Positions 23,134 through 31,487 of a DNA stretch of 64,000 nt are shown piece after piece (the first letter of the stretch is position 1; each line of letters begins with the position of its first letter). The notes under the pieces are model-generated. The model saw only the letters and a list, made by a program, of their open reading frames with translations, searched no databases and was not told where the DNA came from. The DNA lies in assembly GCA_965203435.1 (NCBI GenBank), contig CBDBCU010000002.1, positions 620,001-684,000 of the forward strand, read 5' to 3'. The stretch is from CBDBCU01 sp965203435. Its GTDB lineage: Bacteria > Chloroflexota > Dehalococcoidia > Lucifugimonadales > UBA3495. Made by a program: the position numbers and the translations under genes.

Positions 23134-24450
23134 CTATACATCCCACAGCATCAGGTCAGCATAACTTTCCCGGCGGCGGAGGATACGGCTCTGGCCGTCT
23201 TTCACCAATACAATGGGCGGGCGGGGGTTCAGGTTGTAGTTGCTGGCCATAGACGGGCAGTAGGCCCCGGCGGCGGGAATGGCAATCAAATCGCCCGGCT
23301 CTACCGTCGGCAGCATAGCATCGTAGGCCAGCACATCCCCGGATTCGCAATACTTGCCGGCAATGGTAACTTGCTCCAAATCGCTGCGGTTCAGCTTGCC
23401 CGCCGACACCACCTCATACTTGGCTTGGTACAAAGCCGGGCGGATATTGTCGCCCATCCCGCCGTCCACGCTGACATATTTGCGGACGCCGGGGATGTCT
23501 TTGATGGCCCCGACCCGGTACAGGGCGACGCCGGCCGGCCCGATAATGGCGCGGCCCGGCTCAATCAGCAGGGTGGGGATAGTCATCCCCAGTTCGGCGC
23601 AAGTGGCGCGCAGGGTGGCTACGATAGTTTCGGCGTAGGCGGCAATGGCCGGCGGCTGCTGGTCGCGGGTGTAGGCAATGGCAAAACCGCCGCCGGGACT
23701 GAATTCCTGCAAATCCAGGCCCTCCTCCCGGAATCCGGCGGCAAAGCGCAATACCAAATCGGTAGCGGCGGCATAGGGTTCCAACTCAAAGATGGGCGAA
23801 CCCAGGTGAAAGTGCAACCCCCGCAGGTTCAGATGGGCGGCGGCTAATGCCTGGCGGACAGCGGCGGCGGCATCGCCGGTCTGAATCGAAAAGCCGAACT
23901 TGGAATCGATAATGCCGGTAGTAGTGTAGGCGTGGGTATGGGGGTCAATGCCCGGCGACACCCGAATCAAAATATCCTGGGTTTCGCCGGCCGCGGCGGC
24001 GATGCGGTTCAGCAAATCCAGTTCGTGAAAGCTGTCCACCACTACCCGGCCGATGCCTTGACCGATGGCATACTCCAGTTCCTCCGGGGTTTTGTTGTTG
24101 CCGTGGAAATAGACCCTCGCCATCGGGAATTCAGCGGCGGCGGCTACGGCCAACTCGCCGCCGGAAACCACATCCAAGCCCAAGCCCTCCTCAGCAAAGA
24201 TTTGCGCCAGGGCCGGGTTGATGTAGGCTTTCGATGCGTACAGAACCTGCGCCCCGGGGCAGCGGCGGGCAAACTCCTGCCGGTAGCTGCGGCAGCGGTT
24301 GCGGATAGTAGCCTCGTCCAGGGCATAAAGGGGCGTGCCATAAGCGGCGGCCAAATCGGCCGCGGCGCAGCCGCCGATAATCAAATCGGGGCCGGCATCC
24401 AGAACGGCGGTGTCGGGAAAGACTTTTTGCAGGGAACGGGGCAAGGACAT
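23134..24450 (-). CDS. lysA: Diaminopimelate decarboxylase
   Basis: A 438-residue PLP enzyme that makes L-lysine from meso-diaminopimelate, the last step of the DAP pathway. The PLP lysine is in 'VLYASKAYINPAL' near residue 62. 'HFHLGSPIFE' (near 210), 'FSPGGGFAIAYT' (near 250) and 'EPGRAIIG' (near 295) bind phosphate and substrate. 'KYCESGDVLAYDAMLP' (near 355) supplies the active-site Cys and Glu across the dimer, and 'AAGAYCPSMASNYN' the Tyr. Length and motifs are normal. It sits in the order DUF2283 - lysA - holB on the minus strand. Confidence 0.95.
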   Translation of the reverse strand: MSLPRSLQKVFPDTAVLDAGPDLIIGGCAAADLAAAYGTPLYALDEATIRNRCRSYRQEFARRCPGAQVLYASKAYINPALAQIFAEEGLGLDVVSGGELAVAAAAEFPMARVYFHGNNKTPEELEYAIGQGIGRVVVDSFHELDLLNRIAAAAGETQDILIRVSPGIDPHTHAYTTTGIIDSKFGFSIQTGDAAAAVRQALAAAHLNLRGLHFHLGSPIFELEPYAAATDLVLRFAAGFREEGLDLQEFSPGGGFAIAYTRDQQPPAIAAYAETIVATLRATCAELGMTIPTLLIEPGRAIIGPAGVALYRVGAIKDIPGVRKYVSVDGGMGDNIRPALYQAKYEVVSAGKLNRSDLEQVTIAGKYCESGDVLAYDAMLPTVEPGDLIAIPAAGAYCPSMASNYNLNPRPPIVLVKDGQSRILRRRESYADLMLWDV

Positions 24451-24483
24451 AGGGATGTTTTGACCTCGTTGGGGATGGATGAG

Positions 24484-24867
24484 TTACGCCGGAAGTTGAG
24501 TTTCCGCCGGGAACTTTTGCCGCAGGGATTCCAGGGCTTGGCGCAGCTGAGGCAGCGTCATCGAGGCGGCCGGCGGGCAGTCAAGATATTCCCGGTAGCC
24601 GCCCTGTCCGTCCGATTGCAGCAGCGACGCCAGGGCGGCGGGATCGGCGGGCAGGGCCAGGCTGGCTTGGGCGGCAGCTTGCAGCAAAGGCTGAAAATCC
24701 GGCCCCAGCAATTGCCCGGCCTTAAAGACTTCCACGCCAATAATAACGCCGGCGGCGTCCAGTTCCAGGGTTACGCCCGGATAAACTTCCACGGCGGCGT
24801 CCTCAATGCCCTCCCGCCCCCAATGGAGCAGGTCAAACTCGGCGTCATAGCGTAGTTTCAGGTTCAT
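24484..24867 (-). CDS. DUF2283 family protein upstream of lysA
   Basis: A 127-residue protein. Residues 1-55 ('MNLKLRYDAEFDLLHWGREGIEDAAVEVYPGVTLELDAAGVIIGVEVFKAGQLL') match DUF2283, a small beta-rich domain with the pattern 'Y-D...D-x-L-x(n)-G-V-x-L-E-x-D-x-x-G-x-I-x-G-x-E-V'. The remaining 70 residues are helical, ending in an amphipathic stretch ('LPQLRQALESLRQKFP'). I start at ATG 24867; the upstream extension 'MPGMDRPAGGSA' is less likely. A second, shorter DUF2283 protein is encoded at 31277. Function unknown; some members are found near toxin-antitoxin genes. Confidence 0.78.
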   Translation of the reverse strand: MNLKLRYDAEFDLLHWGREGIEDAAVEVYPGVTLELDAAGVIIGVEVFKAGQLLGPDFQPLLQAAAQASLALPADPAALASLLQSDGQGGYREYLDCPPAASMTLPQLRQALESLRQKFPAETQLPA

Positions 24868-25070
24868 AGCTGACCCACCGGCCGGCCTATCCATCCCCGG
24901 CATTCCCGGATAAAGAACCGGCCGAACCGCCGGTCTTTTTGCCGGGATTTATCCTGATTAAGGATATGATACAGTAGAAACAGGGATTTTGCAAGGGCGT
25001 ACGCCGGGGGTATTACAGGAAACCGGCAAAGCGCTATAATGGCGGTAATCCATAGGGATAAGGAGGCGCA

Positions 25071-25379
25071 ATGGGCGCGCGGGCTATCCAAGACATTCAC
25101 CTGGTGGTGCGGACGGCGAAGCAGTATATCGCCGAACTCTACCACGACGAGGAAATAATGTATGTCGGCTTGGAGGAGGTCTATTTTGACCACGAAACCG
25201 GCCGGTGGCAGGTAACCGTCGGTTTTGCCCGGCCCTGGGATGGCATCGGCGGCCGCAATCCGATAACCCGGGATGCGGGAGTGGGCGCGCGGTCTTACAA
25301 GGTGGTGGGCATCGACGACGCAACCGGCCAAGCGGAGTCCATCCGAGACCGGGTTCTGGTGGATCCGGCGTTGCGATGA
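25071..25379 (+). CDS. Hypothetical protein next to a broken VapBC
   Basis: A 102-residue soluble protein beginning 'MGARAIQDIHLVVRTAKQYIAELYHDEEIMYVGLEEVYFDHETGRWQVTVGFARPWD'. The 'W-x-V-T-V-G-F-x-R-P-W' strand suggests a beta-sandwich or PepSY-like half-domain, but I do not recognise a family with certainty. A very strong ribosome site (ATAAGGAGGCGCA) and a TATAAT at 25035 precede it. It converges on a truncated vapC, whose stop codon lies just 3 bases away on the other strand. Confidence 0.72.
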   Translation: MGARAIQDIHLVVRTAKQYIAELYHDEEIMYVGLEEVYFDHETGRWQVTVGFARPWDGIGGRNPITRDAGVGARSYKVVGIDDATGQAESIRDRVLVDPALR

Positions 25380-25382
25380 TCC

Positions 25383-25478
25383 TTATGCCCCCCTTTCCCA
25401 CAGCCACGGGTTGACTACTTCCACATCCATATCCTCAAAATCCCGCACATTCCGCGTGGCTACGGTACCGGCAAATCC
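25383..25478 (-). pseudogene. VapC toxin remnant (C-terminal 30 residues only)
   Basis: On the minus strand, the last codons read 'AGTVATRNVRDFEDMDVEVV' + 'NPW' before a TAA at 25383. This is the end of a PIN-domain VapC ('ATRNxxDFxxxxVxVxNPW'), including the last conserved Asp. The rest of the toxin, about 100 residues, is missing: the preceding codons run directly into the end of the antitoxin gene. An internal deletion is the simplest explanation. Confidence 0.7.
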
Positions 25479-25492
25479 GCTCACCGCGTTTC

Positions 25493-25672
25493 CTACCTGT
25501 CGTGGAAAGAAACTTCCCGGCCCGATACATTGCGGTCGCCGGGAATTTCGAGGTTAGTACCGCGCGGCATATTTTCCACCAGCCACTGGCCCAAGGGCTT
25601 GCGCGGCGGAGTTTTTGCCTGGGGCGGCTTGATTGCCACCGCAAGAGTTGCCGTATCTTGGCTAATATCCAT
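25493..25672 (-). CDS. VapB-like antitoxin, complete, left without its toxin
   Basis: A 59-residue frame from ATG 25672 to TAG 25493: it begins MDISQDTATLAVA, goes on to 'PPRKPLGQWLVENMPRGTNL' and ends 'GREVSFHD'. The C-terminal pattern 'W-L-x-x-N-x-P-R-G-x-x-L-E-x-P-x(5)-R-E-x-x-F' is that of antitoxins that cap VapC toxins (StbC/FitA group); the N-terminal part is short and may not form a DNA-binding domain. Only the end of the toxin remains downstream. An orphan antitoxin can still protect against a related toxin, for instance the intact VapC at 52.6 kb. Confidence 0.62.
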   Translation of the reverse strand: MDISQDTATLAVAIKPPQAKTPPRKPLGQWLVENMPRGTNLEIPGDRNVSGREVSFHDR

Positions 25673-25772
25673 TGGCGCTACTGCTCCCGTACCGGATGAT
25701 GCTTACCTTACCACATTCCGCCGAACTTTTCTATAGCCGCTGCGCCGCGAAATTGTTGCGGATTTTCCCGGA

Positions 25773-25955
25773 TTGACTACCCCCCTTTCCCCCCTATATA
25801 CTTGCCCGCAACCGCAGCCCCCGGTTCACCCCGGCGGTTGCTATCCCGGCGCACCCGGCGGTTATCCCCCGGCTTATCCCGGCGGTTATTCCCCCGGTTT
25901 CCTGCCGGCGGCGGGCGGCGCGGGCCAACCCTATTTTCACGGATGGGAGGCGTGA
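25773..25955 (+). other. Pro/Gly/Tyr-rich repetitive stretch just before coxS
   Basis: An open frame from TTG 25773 encodes 60 residues with PGGY-type repeats ('PGGYPPAYPGGYSPG'), and its DNA shows short imperfect repeats of 'CCCGGCGGTTAT'. No signal peptide is seen and no ribosome site precedes it. It ends one base before the coxS ATG. It could be a real short disordered protein, a leader peptide for coxS, or repeat-derived noise. I favour a non-coding reading but cannot exclude translation. The rest of the 25673-25956 gap has no feature. Confidence 0.3.
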
Positions 25956-25956
25956 A

Positions 25957-26430
25957 GTGAAGGTTCCCATAAATGTTACGATTAACGGCAAAGCCCATCA
26001 AGCGGCCGTGGAGCCGCGCACCCTGCTGGTGCATTACCTGCGGGAGGACCTGGGACTGACCGGCGCCAAGGTCGGCTGCGATACCAGCCAGTGCGGCGCC
26101 TGCGTGGTGCGGCTCAACGGCGTCACCGTCAAATCCTGCACCTGCCTCGCCGTCCAAGCCGACGGCGGGGAAATCCAGACCATCGAGGGACTGGCCGGCC
26201 CGGACGGCAGCCTGCATCCGGTGCAGGAAGCCTTCTGGAATCAGCACGGCCTCCAGTGTGGCTACTGCACTTCCGGGATGATTATGACGGTGGTGGAACT
26301 GCTGGAACGCAATCCTAACCCCACCGCCGCCGAAGTGCGGGCCGGGCTGGAGGGCAACATCTGCCGCTGCACCGGCTACCAGAACATTGTCAAGGCAACC
26401 CTGGCCGCCGCCGCGGCGATGGGAGGTTAA
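25957..26430 (+). CDS. coxS: Molybdenum hydroxylase small subunit (2Fe-2S), CoxS/XdhC-type
   Basis: A 157-residue iron-sulphur subunit of the xanthine oxidase/CO dehydrogenase family. It binds two [2Fe-2S] clusters: 'GCDTSQCGACVV' with a fourth Cys in 'KSCTC' (plant-type), and 'CGYCTSGMIM' with 'NICRCTGYQNIV' (alpha-helical type). It carries electrons from the molybdenum site to FAD. It is first of three genes in the order S-L-M. A GGGAGG-like site precedes ATG 25957. The family's substrate is set by the large subunit, so CO is only one possibility here; the gene name is given by homology, not by proven activity. Confidence 0.93.
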   Translation: MKVPINVTINGKAHQAAVEPRTLLVHYLREDLGLTGAKVGCDTSQCGACVVRLNGVTVKSCTCLAVQADGGEIQTIEGLAGPDGSLHPVQEAFWNQHGLQCGYCTSGMIMTVVELLERNPNPTAAEVRAGLEGNICRCTGYQNIVKATLAAAAAMGG

Positions 26431-26434
26431 AGCG

Positions 26435-28795
26435 ATGACTACCCGACTTTTCGGATCCGGCATCCGCCGCCGGGAGGATCCCCGGCTGATTACCGGCCAG
26501 GCCGCCTATACCGACGACATCAAACTGGCCGGCCTGGTTCACGCCGCCATCCTGCGGAGTCCCCATGCCCATGCCCGCCTCCGCAGCGTGGACACCGCCG
26601 CCGCGGCCCAGGCTCCGGGCGTGCTGGCCGTCTATACCGGCGCCGACACCGCCGGCGTCCTCAATCCCATGCCCTGCGCCTGGATTATTCCCGATTCCGA
26701 GGTCAAGGCGGTGGCCTATCCGCCTATGGCCCAGGATACGGTGCGCTATGTGGGCGACGCCGTGGCCGTAGTGGTCGCCGAAAACCGCTATCAGGCCGAG
26801 GATGCCCTGGAACTAATCGGCGTGGACTATGAACCCCTGCCGGCGGTGGTCAATCCGGAGGCCGCTTTGCAAGAGGGCGCGCCGCAGCTGCATCCGGATG
26901 CCCCCAGCAATCAGGCGTTCCATTGGGTCGCCGCCGGCGGCGATACCGACGCCGCCTTTGCCGACCCGGCCGCGGTGATTGTCCGGGACACCATTATCCA
27001 GCAGAAACTGATTCCCAATCCCATGGAACCCCGTTCCGCCATTGCCAGCTACCTGCCGGCGATGGGGGAATTGACCCTCTGGAACACCTCGCAAAATCCG
27101 CATATCGCCCGGTTCATCACCTGCCTGGTCACCGGGATTCCGGAGCATAAGATTCGGGTTATCGCCCCGGAAGTGGGCGGCGGGTTTGGCAGCAAAATCG
27201 CCGTCTATCCCTGGGAGATGATTGCCGCCTTTTGCGCGATGCAGTTGGGCCGGCCGGTCAAGTGGACCGAAACCCGGTCGGAGAACTTTGTCGCCACCAC
27301 CCACGGCCGCGATCATGTGGAATATGTGGAAATGGCGGCGACCCGGGAAGGGCGCATTACCGGCGTCCGCAGCGTGGTCTATGCCGGAATGGGCGCTTAT
27401 CTCTCTACCGCCGCCCCGGGCATTCCCACCATCCTGCACGGGCTGATGTATTCCGGCCCCTACGATATTCCTAACCTCAAAGCCGATATTTACGGCTGCT
27501 TTACCAACACCACTCCGGTCGAAGCCTATCGCGGGGCCGGCCGGCCCGAGGCCACTTTCCTACTGGAGCGGCTGGTCGACTTGCTGGCGGCGGAAGTGGG
27601 CAAAGACCCGGTGGAAGTGCGCCGTCTCAACCTGATTCCCAAGTTCGACAACGGCCACGATGTCGCCATCGGCCTGACCTACGACAGCGGCGATTACCCC
27701 CGGGCTCTGGATACCGCCCTGGAACAGGTCAACTACCCGGAACTGCGCCGGGAACAGGCCCATAATCGGGAACACGGCCGCTATACCGGCATCGGGGTCA
27801 GCTGCTACTCGGAAATCTGCGGCCTCGGCCCCTCTCAGGTAGCCGGCGCGGTGGGGTTCGGCGGCGGATTGTGGGAAAGCGCCACGGTGCGCTTTTACGC
27901 CACCGGCAAGGTCAATGTCTTTGTCGGCACTTCCCCCCACGGCCAGGGCGAGGAAACCACCTTTGCCCAGATTGTCGCCCATGAGCTGGGGACGCCGGTG
28001 GAGGATGTGGAACTGATCCACGGCGACACCGACAACACGCCGATGGGCTGGGGTACCTACGGCAGCCGCACCACGGTGGTGGGCGGCGGCGCGGTAGCCT
28101 TGAGCGCCCGCAAAATCAAGGACAAGGCCGTTACCCTGGCCGCCCATCTGCTCGAAGCCGCCGAGGCCGACATCGAGTATGCCGATGGGCAGTTTTTCGT
28201 CCGCGGCGCGCCCGACCAGAGCAAATCCATTCAGGATATTGCGCTGATGGCGAATGTGGCCTGGAATCTGCCGGAGGGGATGGAGCCGGGCCTGGAAGCC
28301 ACCGCTTTTTACGATCCGCCCAACTTTTCCTATCCCTTTGGCGCCCATATCGCCGTGGTCCGCGTCGACCCGGACAACGGGCATATCGTCCTGGAGCGCT
28401 ATGTGGCGGTGGACGACTGCGGCCCCCAGATTAACCCGATGATTGTCGAGGGGCAGGTTCACGGCGGCGTAGTGCAGGGGGCCGGCCAAGCCCTGTGGGA
28501 GGGCGCGGTCTATGACGACAGCGGCCAGCTGCTGACCGGCACGATGCTGGATTATGCCTTGCCCCGGGCCCATCTGCTGCCGGACATCGAGACTTTGTCC
28601 ACCGAAACGCCGTCGCCGCACAATCCCCTGGGGGTCAAGGGCATTGGCGAAACCGGCACCATCGCCTCCACCGTTACCATTTACAACGCCGTCATTGACG
28701 CCCTGCGGCCCCTGGGCGTAACCCGGCTGGAAATGCCGCTGACCCCGGAACGGGTCTGGCGGGCCATTCACCAGCAAGATCCGCCGCAGGGTTAG
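26435..28795 (+). CDS. coxL: Molybdenum hydroxylase large subunit, form II CoxL-like
   Basis: A 786-residue catalytic subunit that holds the molybdopterin cofactor. It starts 'MTTRLFGSGIRRREDPRLITGQAAYTDDI', and has 'VGGGFGSK' near 245 and 'GIGETGTIAS' near 735, which contains the base Glu. The active-site loop reads 'VEAYRGAGRPEA' (near 368), i.e. AYRGAGR, not the AYRCSFR of proven form I CO dehydrogenases; so it belongs to form II/aldehyde-oxidase-like enzymes whose substrate is uncertain. Gene order S-L-M also matches form II. Start ATG 26435 follows 'GGGAGGTTAAAGCG'. moaD/moaE for its cofactor lie at the far end of the window. Confidence 0.92.
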   Translation: MTTRLFGSGIRRREDPRLITGQAAYTDDIKLAGLVHAAILRSPHAHARLRSVDTAAAAQAPGVLAVYTGADTAGVLNPMPCAWIIPDSEVKAVAYPPMAQDTVRYVGDAVAVVVAENRYQAEDALELIGVDYEPLPAVVNPEAALQEGAPQLHPDAPSNQAFHWVAAGGDTDAAFADPAAVIVRDTIIQQKLIPNPMEPRSAIASYLPAMGELTLWNTSQNPHIARFITCLVTGIPEHKIRVIAPEVGGGFGSKIAVYPWEMIAAFCAMQLGRPVKWTETRSENFVATTHGRDHVEYVEMAATREGRITGVRSVVYAGMGAYLSTAAPGIPTILHGLMYSGPYDIPNLKADIYGCFTNTTPVEAYRGAGRPEATFLLERLVDLLAAEVGKDPVEVRRLNLIPKFDNGHDVAIGLTYDSGDYPRALDTALEQVNYPELRREQAHNREHGRYTGIGVSCYSEICGLGPSQVAGAVGFGGGLWESATVRFYATGKVNVFVGTSPHGQGEETTFAQIVAHELGTPVEDVELIHGDTDNTPMGWGTYGSRTTVVGGGAVALSARKIKDKAVTLAAHLLEAAEADIEYADGQFFVRGAPDQSKSIQDIALMANVAWNLPEGMEPGLEATAFYDPPNFSYPFGAHIAVVRVDPDNGHIVLERYVAVDDCGPQINPMIVEGQVHGGVVQGAGQALWEGAVYDDSGQLLTGTMLDYALPRAHLLPDIETLSTETPSPHNPLGVKGIGETGTIASTVTIYNAVIDALRPLGVTRLEMPLTPERVWRAIHQQDPPQG

Positions 28796-28808
28796 GGAGG
28801 AAAGCCTT

Positions 28809-29762
28809 ATGTTCACGCCGGAGTTTGACTATCACAAAGCCGGTTCGGTGGTCGAAGCCCTGGAACTGCTCAGTTCTAATGCTGAGGCCCGGCTGCTGGC
28901 CGGCGGCCACAGCCTGCTGCCCTTGATGCGGCTGCGCCTGGCCCGGCCGTCGGTTCTGATTGACATCGGCGGCCTGGCTGACCTGAAAGGCATCACCGTG
29001 CAGGGCGATGCTGTCCGCCTCGGGGCTTTGACCACCCATGGCGAAATCGCCGCGTCGCCGGAGCTGGCCCGGGCCAACCCGTTGCTGGCGGAAGTGGCTG
29101 GCGGCATTGGCGATCCCCAAGTCCGCAATCGGGGGACGATTGGCGGCAACATTGCCCATGCCGACCCGGCCTCCGATTGGGGGACGGTTTTGACCGCCCT
29201 GGAAGCCAGCGTCGAGGTGCAGGGGCCGAACGGCGCCCGCAGCATCCCGGCCGGCATTTTCTTTGTCGCCCCCTTTGCCACCGCCCTGGCCGACAACGAA
29301 ATCATCACCGCCGTAACCGTCCCCACCCTGGTCAGCCATACCCACGAATCGGGCCACGACCATGGCCACGGCCACGAACACAATCACGGCCACCACGAAC
29401 ACTCGGCAACGGCCATTCATGGCGAAGTGGGCGAATACGCCAAGATGGCCCATCCCGCCTCTTTCTATCCGGTCGTGGGCGGGGCGGTCATTGTCCGGGT
29501 GGAAAACGGCCGCTGCGTCAATGCGCGGATTGCTGTCGGCGGCCTGGTGCCGACCCCGGTACGGGCGCCGTCGGTCGAGGCGGCCCTGGCCGGCCAGGAA
29601 CTGACCGCCGACACCATCGCGGCGGCGGCCGCCCATCTGGAGGACGACCTGGGCTACGACATTATCGGCGATGTTTATGCCTCCGCCGACTACCGCCGGG
29701 CCGTAGCCCCGGTCGAGGTAAAACACGCCCTGCTCCACGCCATCGGCCTGGCCCATCACTAG
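28809..29762 (+). CDS. coxM: Molybdenum hydroxylase FAD subunit (CoxM) with His-rich insertion
   Basis: A 317-residue flavin subunit. 'LLAGGHSLLPLMRLRLARPSVLIDIGGL' (near 32) and 'TIGGNIAHADPASDWGTVL' (near 112) are the FAD-binding motifs of CoxM proteins. Family members are usually about 280-290 residues. The excess is a stretch near residues 176-205 ('ESGHDHGHGHEHNHGHHEH') that contains about a dozen His with Gly, Glu and Asp, resembling metal-binding loops of nickel and zinc chaperones. It sits between the FAD domains and the C-terminal domain, where the electron path to CoxS passes. Start ATG 28809 with 'AGGGAGGAAAG'. Confidence 0.92.
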   Translation: MFTPEFDYHKAGSVVEALELLSSNAEARLLAGGHSLLPLMRLRLARPSVLIDIGGLADLKGITVQGDAVRLGALTTHGEIAASPELARANPLLAEVAGGIGDPQVRNRGTIGGNIAHADPASDWGTVLTALEASVEVQGPNGARSIPAGIFFVAPFATALADNEIITAVTVPTLVSHTHESGHDHGHGHEHNHGHHEHSATAIHGEVGEYAKMAHPASFYPVVGGAVIVRVENGRCVNARIAVGGLVPTPVRAPSVEAALAGQELTADTIAAAAAHLEDDLGYDIIGDVYASADYRRAVAPVEVKHALLHAIGLAHH

Positions 29763-29867
29763 GGGAATGGGGATTGGATTGGATCCGGAGTTGCCGCGGC
29801 TGGGTGGTTGCGGCGGCTCCGGCTCCAGGGCGTGTCCGCGCTGATTATTGCCGCTCCGGATAACCCA

Positions 29868-29925
29868 TCCCTTTCCGCTCATCCTGAACTGAATCCGCTC
29901 ATCCTGAACTTGTTGAAGGATGGCC
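29868..29925. repeat. Family-2 repeat array (partial and full unit)
   Basis: A broken unit (CCGCTCATCCTGAACTG, about 29876-29892) is followed by a full one (CCGCTCATCCTGAACTTGTT + GAAGGATGGCC, 29896-29925). It stands directly next to a family-1 element. Confidence 0.8.
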
Positions 29926-29934
29926 GGCGGCCCC

Positions 29935-30038
29935 TACCGTCATTCCCGCGTAAGCGGGAATCCCGAACGGTATTGCCTTATAATGCCGCATACTTGTCAA
30001 GCAACGGCGGGATTCCCGCTTGCGCGGGAAGGACGGTA
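29935..30038. repeat. Family-1 palindromic repeat
   Basis: Starts TACCGTCATTCCCGCGTAAG and ends GGATTCCCGCTTGCGCGGGA + AGGACGGTA. The centre reads 'CCGAACGGTATTGCCTTATA' + 'ATGCCGCATACTTGTCAAGC', nearly the same as the copy at 58161. About 104 bp. Confidence 0.87.
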
Positions 30039-30104
30039 GAGATAGCGGGGGAAGGACGATAGCAGAGCCGCCCCAGTCGGCAACAATTAGCGGGAACACG
30101 ACCT

Positions 30105-30159
30105 AGATCCCTCGGCTACGCTCGGGATGCCATCCTTCAACAAGTTCAGGATGAGCGGA
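30105..30159. repeat. Composite of family-4 and family-2 repeats
   Basis: AGATCCCTCGGCTACGCTCG + GGATG (right half of the family-4 element also seen at 59569) is fused to CATCCTTCAACAAGTTCAGG + ATGAGCGG. The 29763-30262 gap contains only these repeats and a SurE leader. Confidence 0.75.
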
Positions 30160-30262
30160 AAGAAGTTGACGGCGGCTTTCTCCTATACTCCCGAGCAGTC
30201 CGGAGACTGCGGAATAACACCCGGCACTGGCGTTGATGATCCCATATATCGGAGGAAACACC

Positions 30263-31261
30263 CTGAAAATTCTGTTGACCAATGATGACGGCATTTATGC
30301 CCCCGGCTTGTGGGCGGCAGCCCAGGCTTTGGCCCGGGTGGGGGAGTTGTTTATCGTGGCTCCCGACCGGGAACAGAGCGGCGTGGGCGCGGCCTTGACC
30401 CTGCACGCTCCGGTCAAAGCCACCGCCATTGCCACCGACGGCCGCTTGGGCCGGGCCGCCGTGGTCGCCGCCGACACCGCCGACGCCAATGATGCCAATG
30501 ACCCGGTGGAAACTCTGCATCCGGTAACGGCCTTTGCCGTGGAAGGGACGCCGGGCGACAGCTGCATTCTGGGCTTGGAAAAGCTGGCCGGGCCGGTGGA
30601 TTTAGTGGTATCCGGCATCAATTCCGGCTCCAACCTGGGCTGGGATGTGCTGGTGTCGGGAACGGTGGGCGCCGCTTGGCAGGGCTATGTGCGCGGCTAT
30701 CCCACTATTGCCATATCGGTGGGTTCGGTACAAAACCCCCGCTTTGACGGGGCGGCGTCTCTGCTGCAAACCCTGGCGCAACGGCTGACCGCCCGGCCGG
30801 ATGCGGCGGCGGATACGCCGGCTGTTATTGCGTCGGATGCCCCGGCAGTTGCGGCGGCTACGGAGACCCCGGCTGTTGCCGCTGATGTCCCGGCCGCCGG
30901 CACTAGCCGGGAGCCGCTGCTGCTGAATATCAATGTCCCCAGCTTGCCGCCGGAACTGCTGGCCGGCATTGAATTGACCCGGCCCGGCGGCCGTTCCTAC
31001 GGCGAGGCGGTGCGGGAGGAGGGTTTCGGCCCGCAAAAGCGCTACTGGATTGCCCGCAATCGCCCGGTAATGGCCGACAACGGCCCCGGCACCGATATGT
31101 ACGCCGTCCGCAACAACCGCATATCCCTGACCCCCATGCACCTGAACCTGGGCCATCAGCAGCAAATCCCCCCGCTGGCCGAACTGCTAGGGGATGTGCT
31201 GGGGGGGACGGCGGGAATTAGCGGATATTCCGCAAATCCGGGATTCCAACTCCAGCGGTGA
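30263..31261 (+). CDS. surE: 5'-nucleotidase SurE with acidic/alanine insertions; probable CTG start
   Basis: A 332-residue SurE-family metal-dependent phosphatase acting on nucleoside monophosphates. The signature 'KILLTNDDGIYAPGLWAAAQALA' starts at residue 2; 'SGINSGSNLGWDVLVSGTVGAAWQG' (near 120) and 'NINVPSLP' are further family blocks. Family members are about 250-270 residues: the excess is 'AVVAADTADANDANDPVE' near 72 and an Ala/Pro-rich segment of about 35 residues near 185-220. The usual 'MKILLTNDDG' start reads CTG AAA ATT here, 7 bases after a perfect GGAGG, so CTG 30263 is likely used; an in-frame TTG at 30233 has no ribosome site. Confidence 0.88.
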   Translation: MKILLTNDDGIYAPGLWAAAQALARVGELFIVAPDREQSGVGAALTLHAPVKATAIATDGRLGRAAVVAADTADANDANDPVETLHPVTAFAVEGTPGDSCILGLEKLAGPVDLVVSGINSGSNLGWDVLVSGTVGAAWQGYVRGYPTIAISVGSVQNPRFDGAASLLQTLAQRLTARPDAAADTPAVIASDAPAVAAATETPAVAADVPAAGTSREPLLLNINVPSLPPELLAGIELTRPGGRSYGEAVREEGFGPQKRYWIARNRPVMADNGPGTDMYAVRNNRISLTPMHLNLGHQQQIPPLAELLGDVLGGTAGISGYSANPGFQLQR

Positions 31262-31276
31262 GGTAACGGCCAACCA

Positions 31277-31468
31277 ATGGTGCAAGTTAAGTACGAAGCC
31301 CAGTCGGATGCTCTGTCCATCATCCTGGCGGCCAAGCCGGTCAAGGAGTCGGCGGAAATTCTGCCGGATGTCATCGCGGATTTTGACGACGAAGGCCGGG
31401 TAGTAGCCTTTGAGCTGCTGGCGGCCAGCAAGGTCATCGACCCGGCCACGATCCAAGAGGAGGCGTAA
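31277..31468 (+). CDS. DUF2283 family protein
   Basis: A 63-residue protein, essentially the bare DUF2283 domain: 'MVQVKYEAQSDALSIILAAKPVKESAEILPDVIADFDDEGRVVAFELLAASKVI'. The pattern Y-x(3)-D-A-L-x-I, a central E..PDV and 'D-F-D-x-E-G-x-V-V-x-F-E-L-L-x-A-S-K' is diagnostic. It follows surE by 15 bases and precedes hicB by 19 bases, so the four genes may be one transcript. Members of this family frequently neighbour small toxin-antitoxin-like genes. No function is established. Confidence 0.82.
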   Translation: MVQVKYEAQSDALSIILAAKPVKESAEILPDVIADFDDEGRVVAFELLAASKVIDPATIQEEA

Positions 31469-31487
31469 CGGCCGACCGGAGGCAGCT

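Noticed and set aside
25773..25955. Pro/Gly/Tyr-rich protein as a definite gene
   Set aside because: No ribosome site, TTG start only, and no relatives known to me; kept as a low-confidence feature instead.
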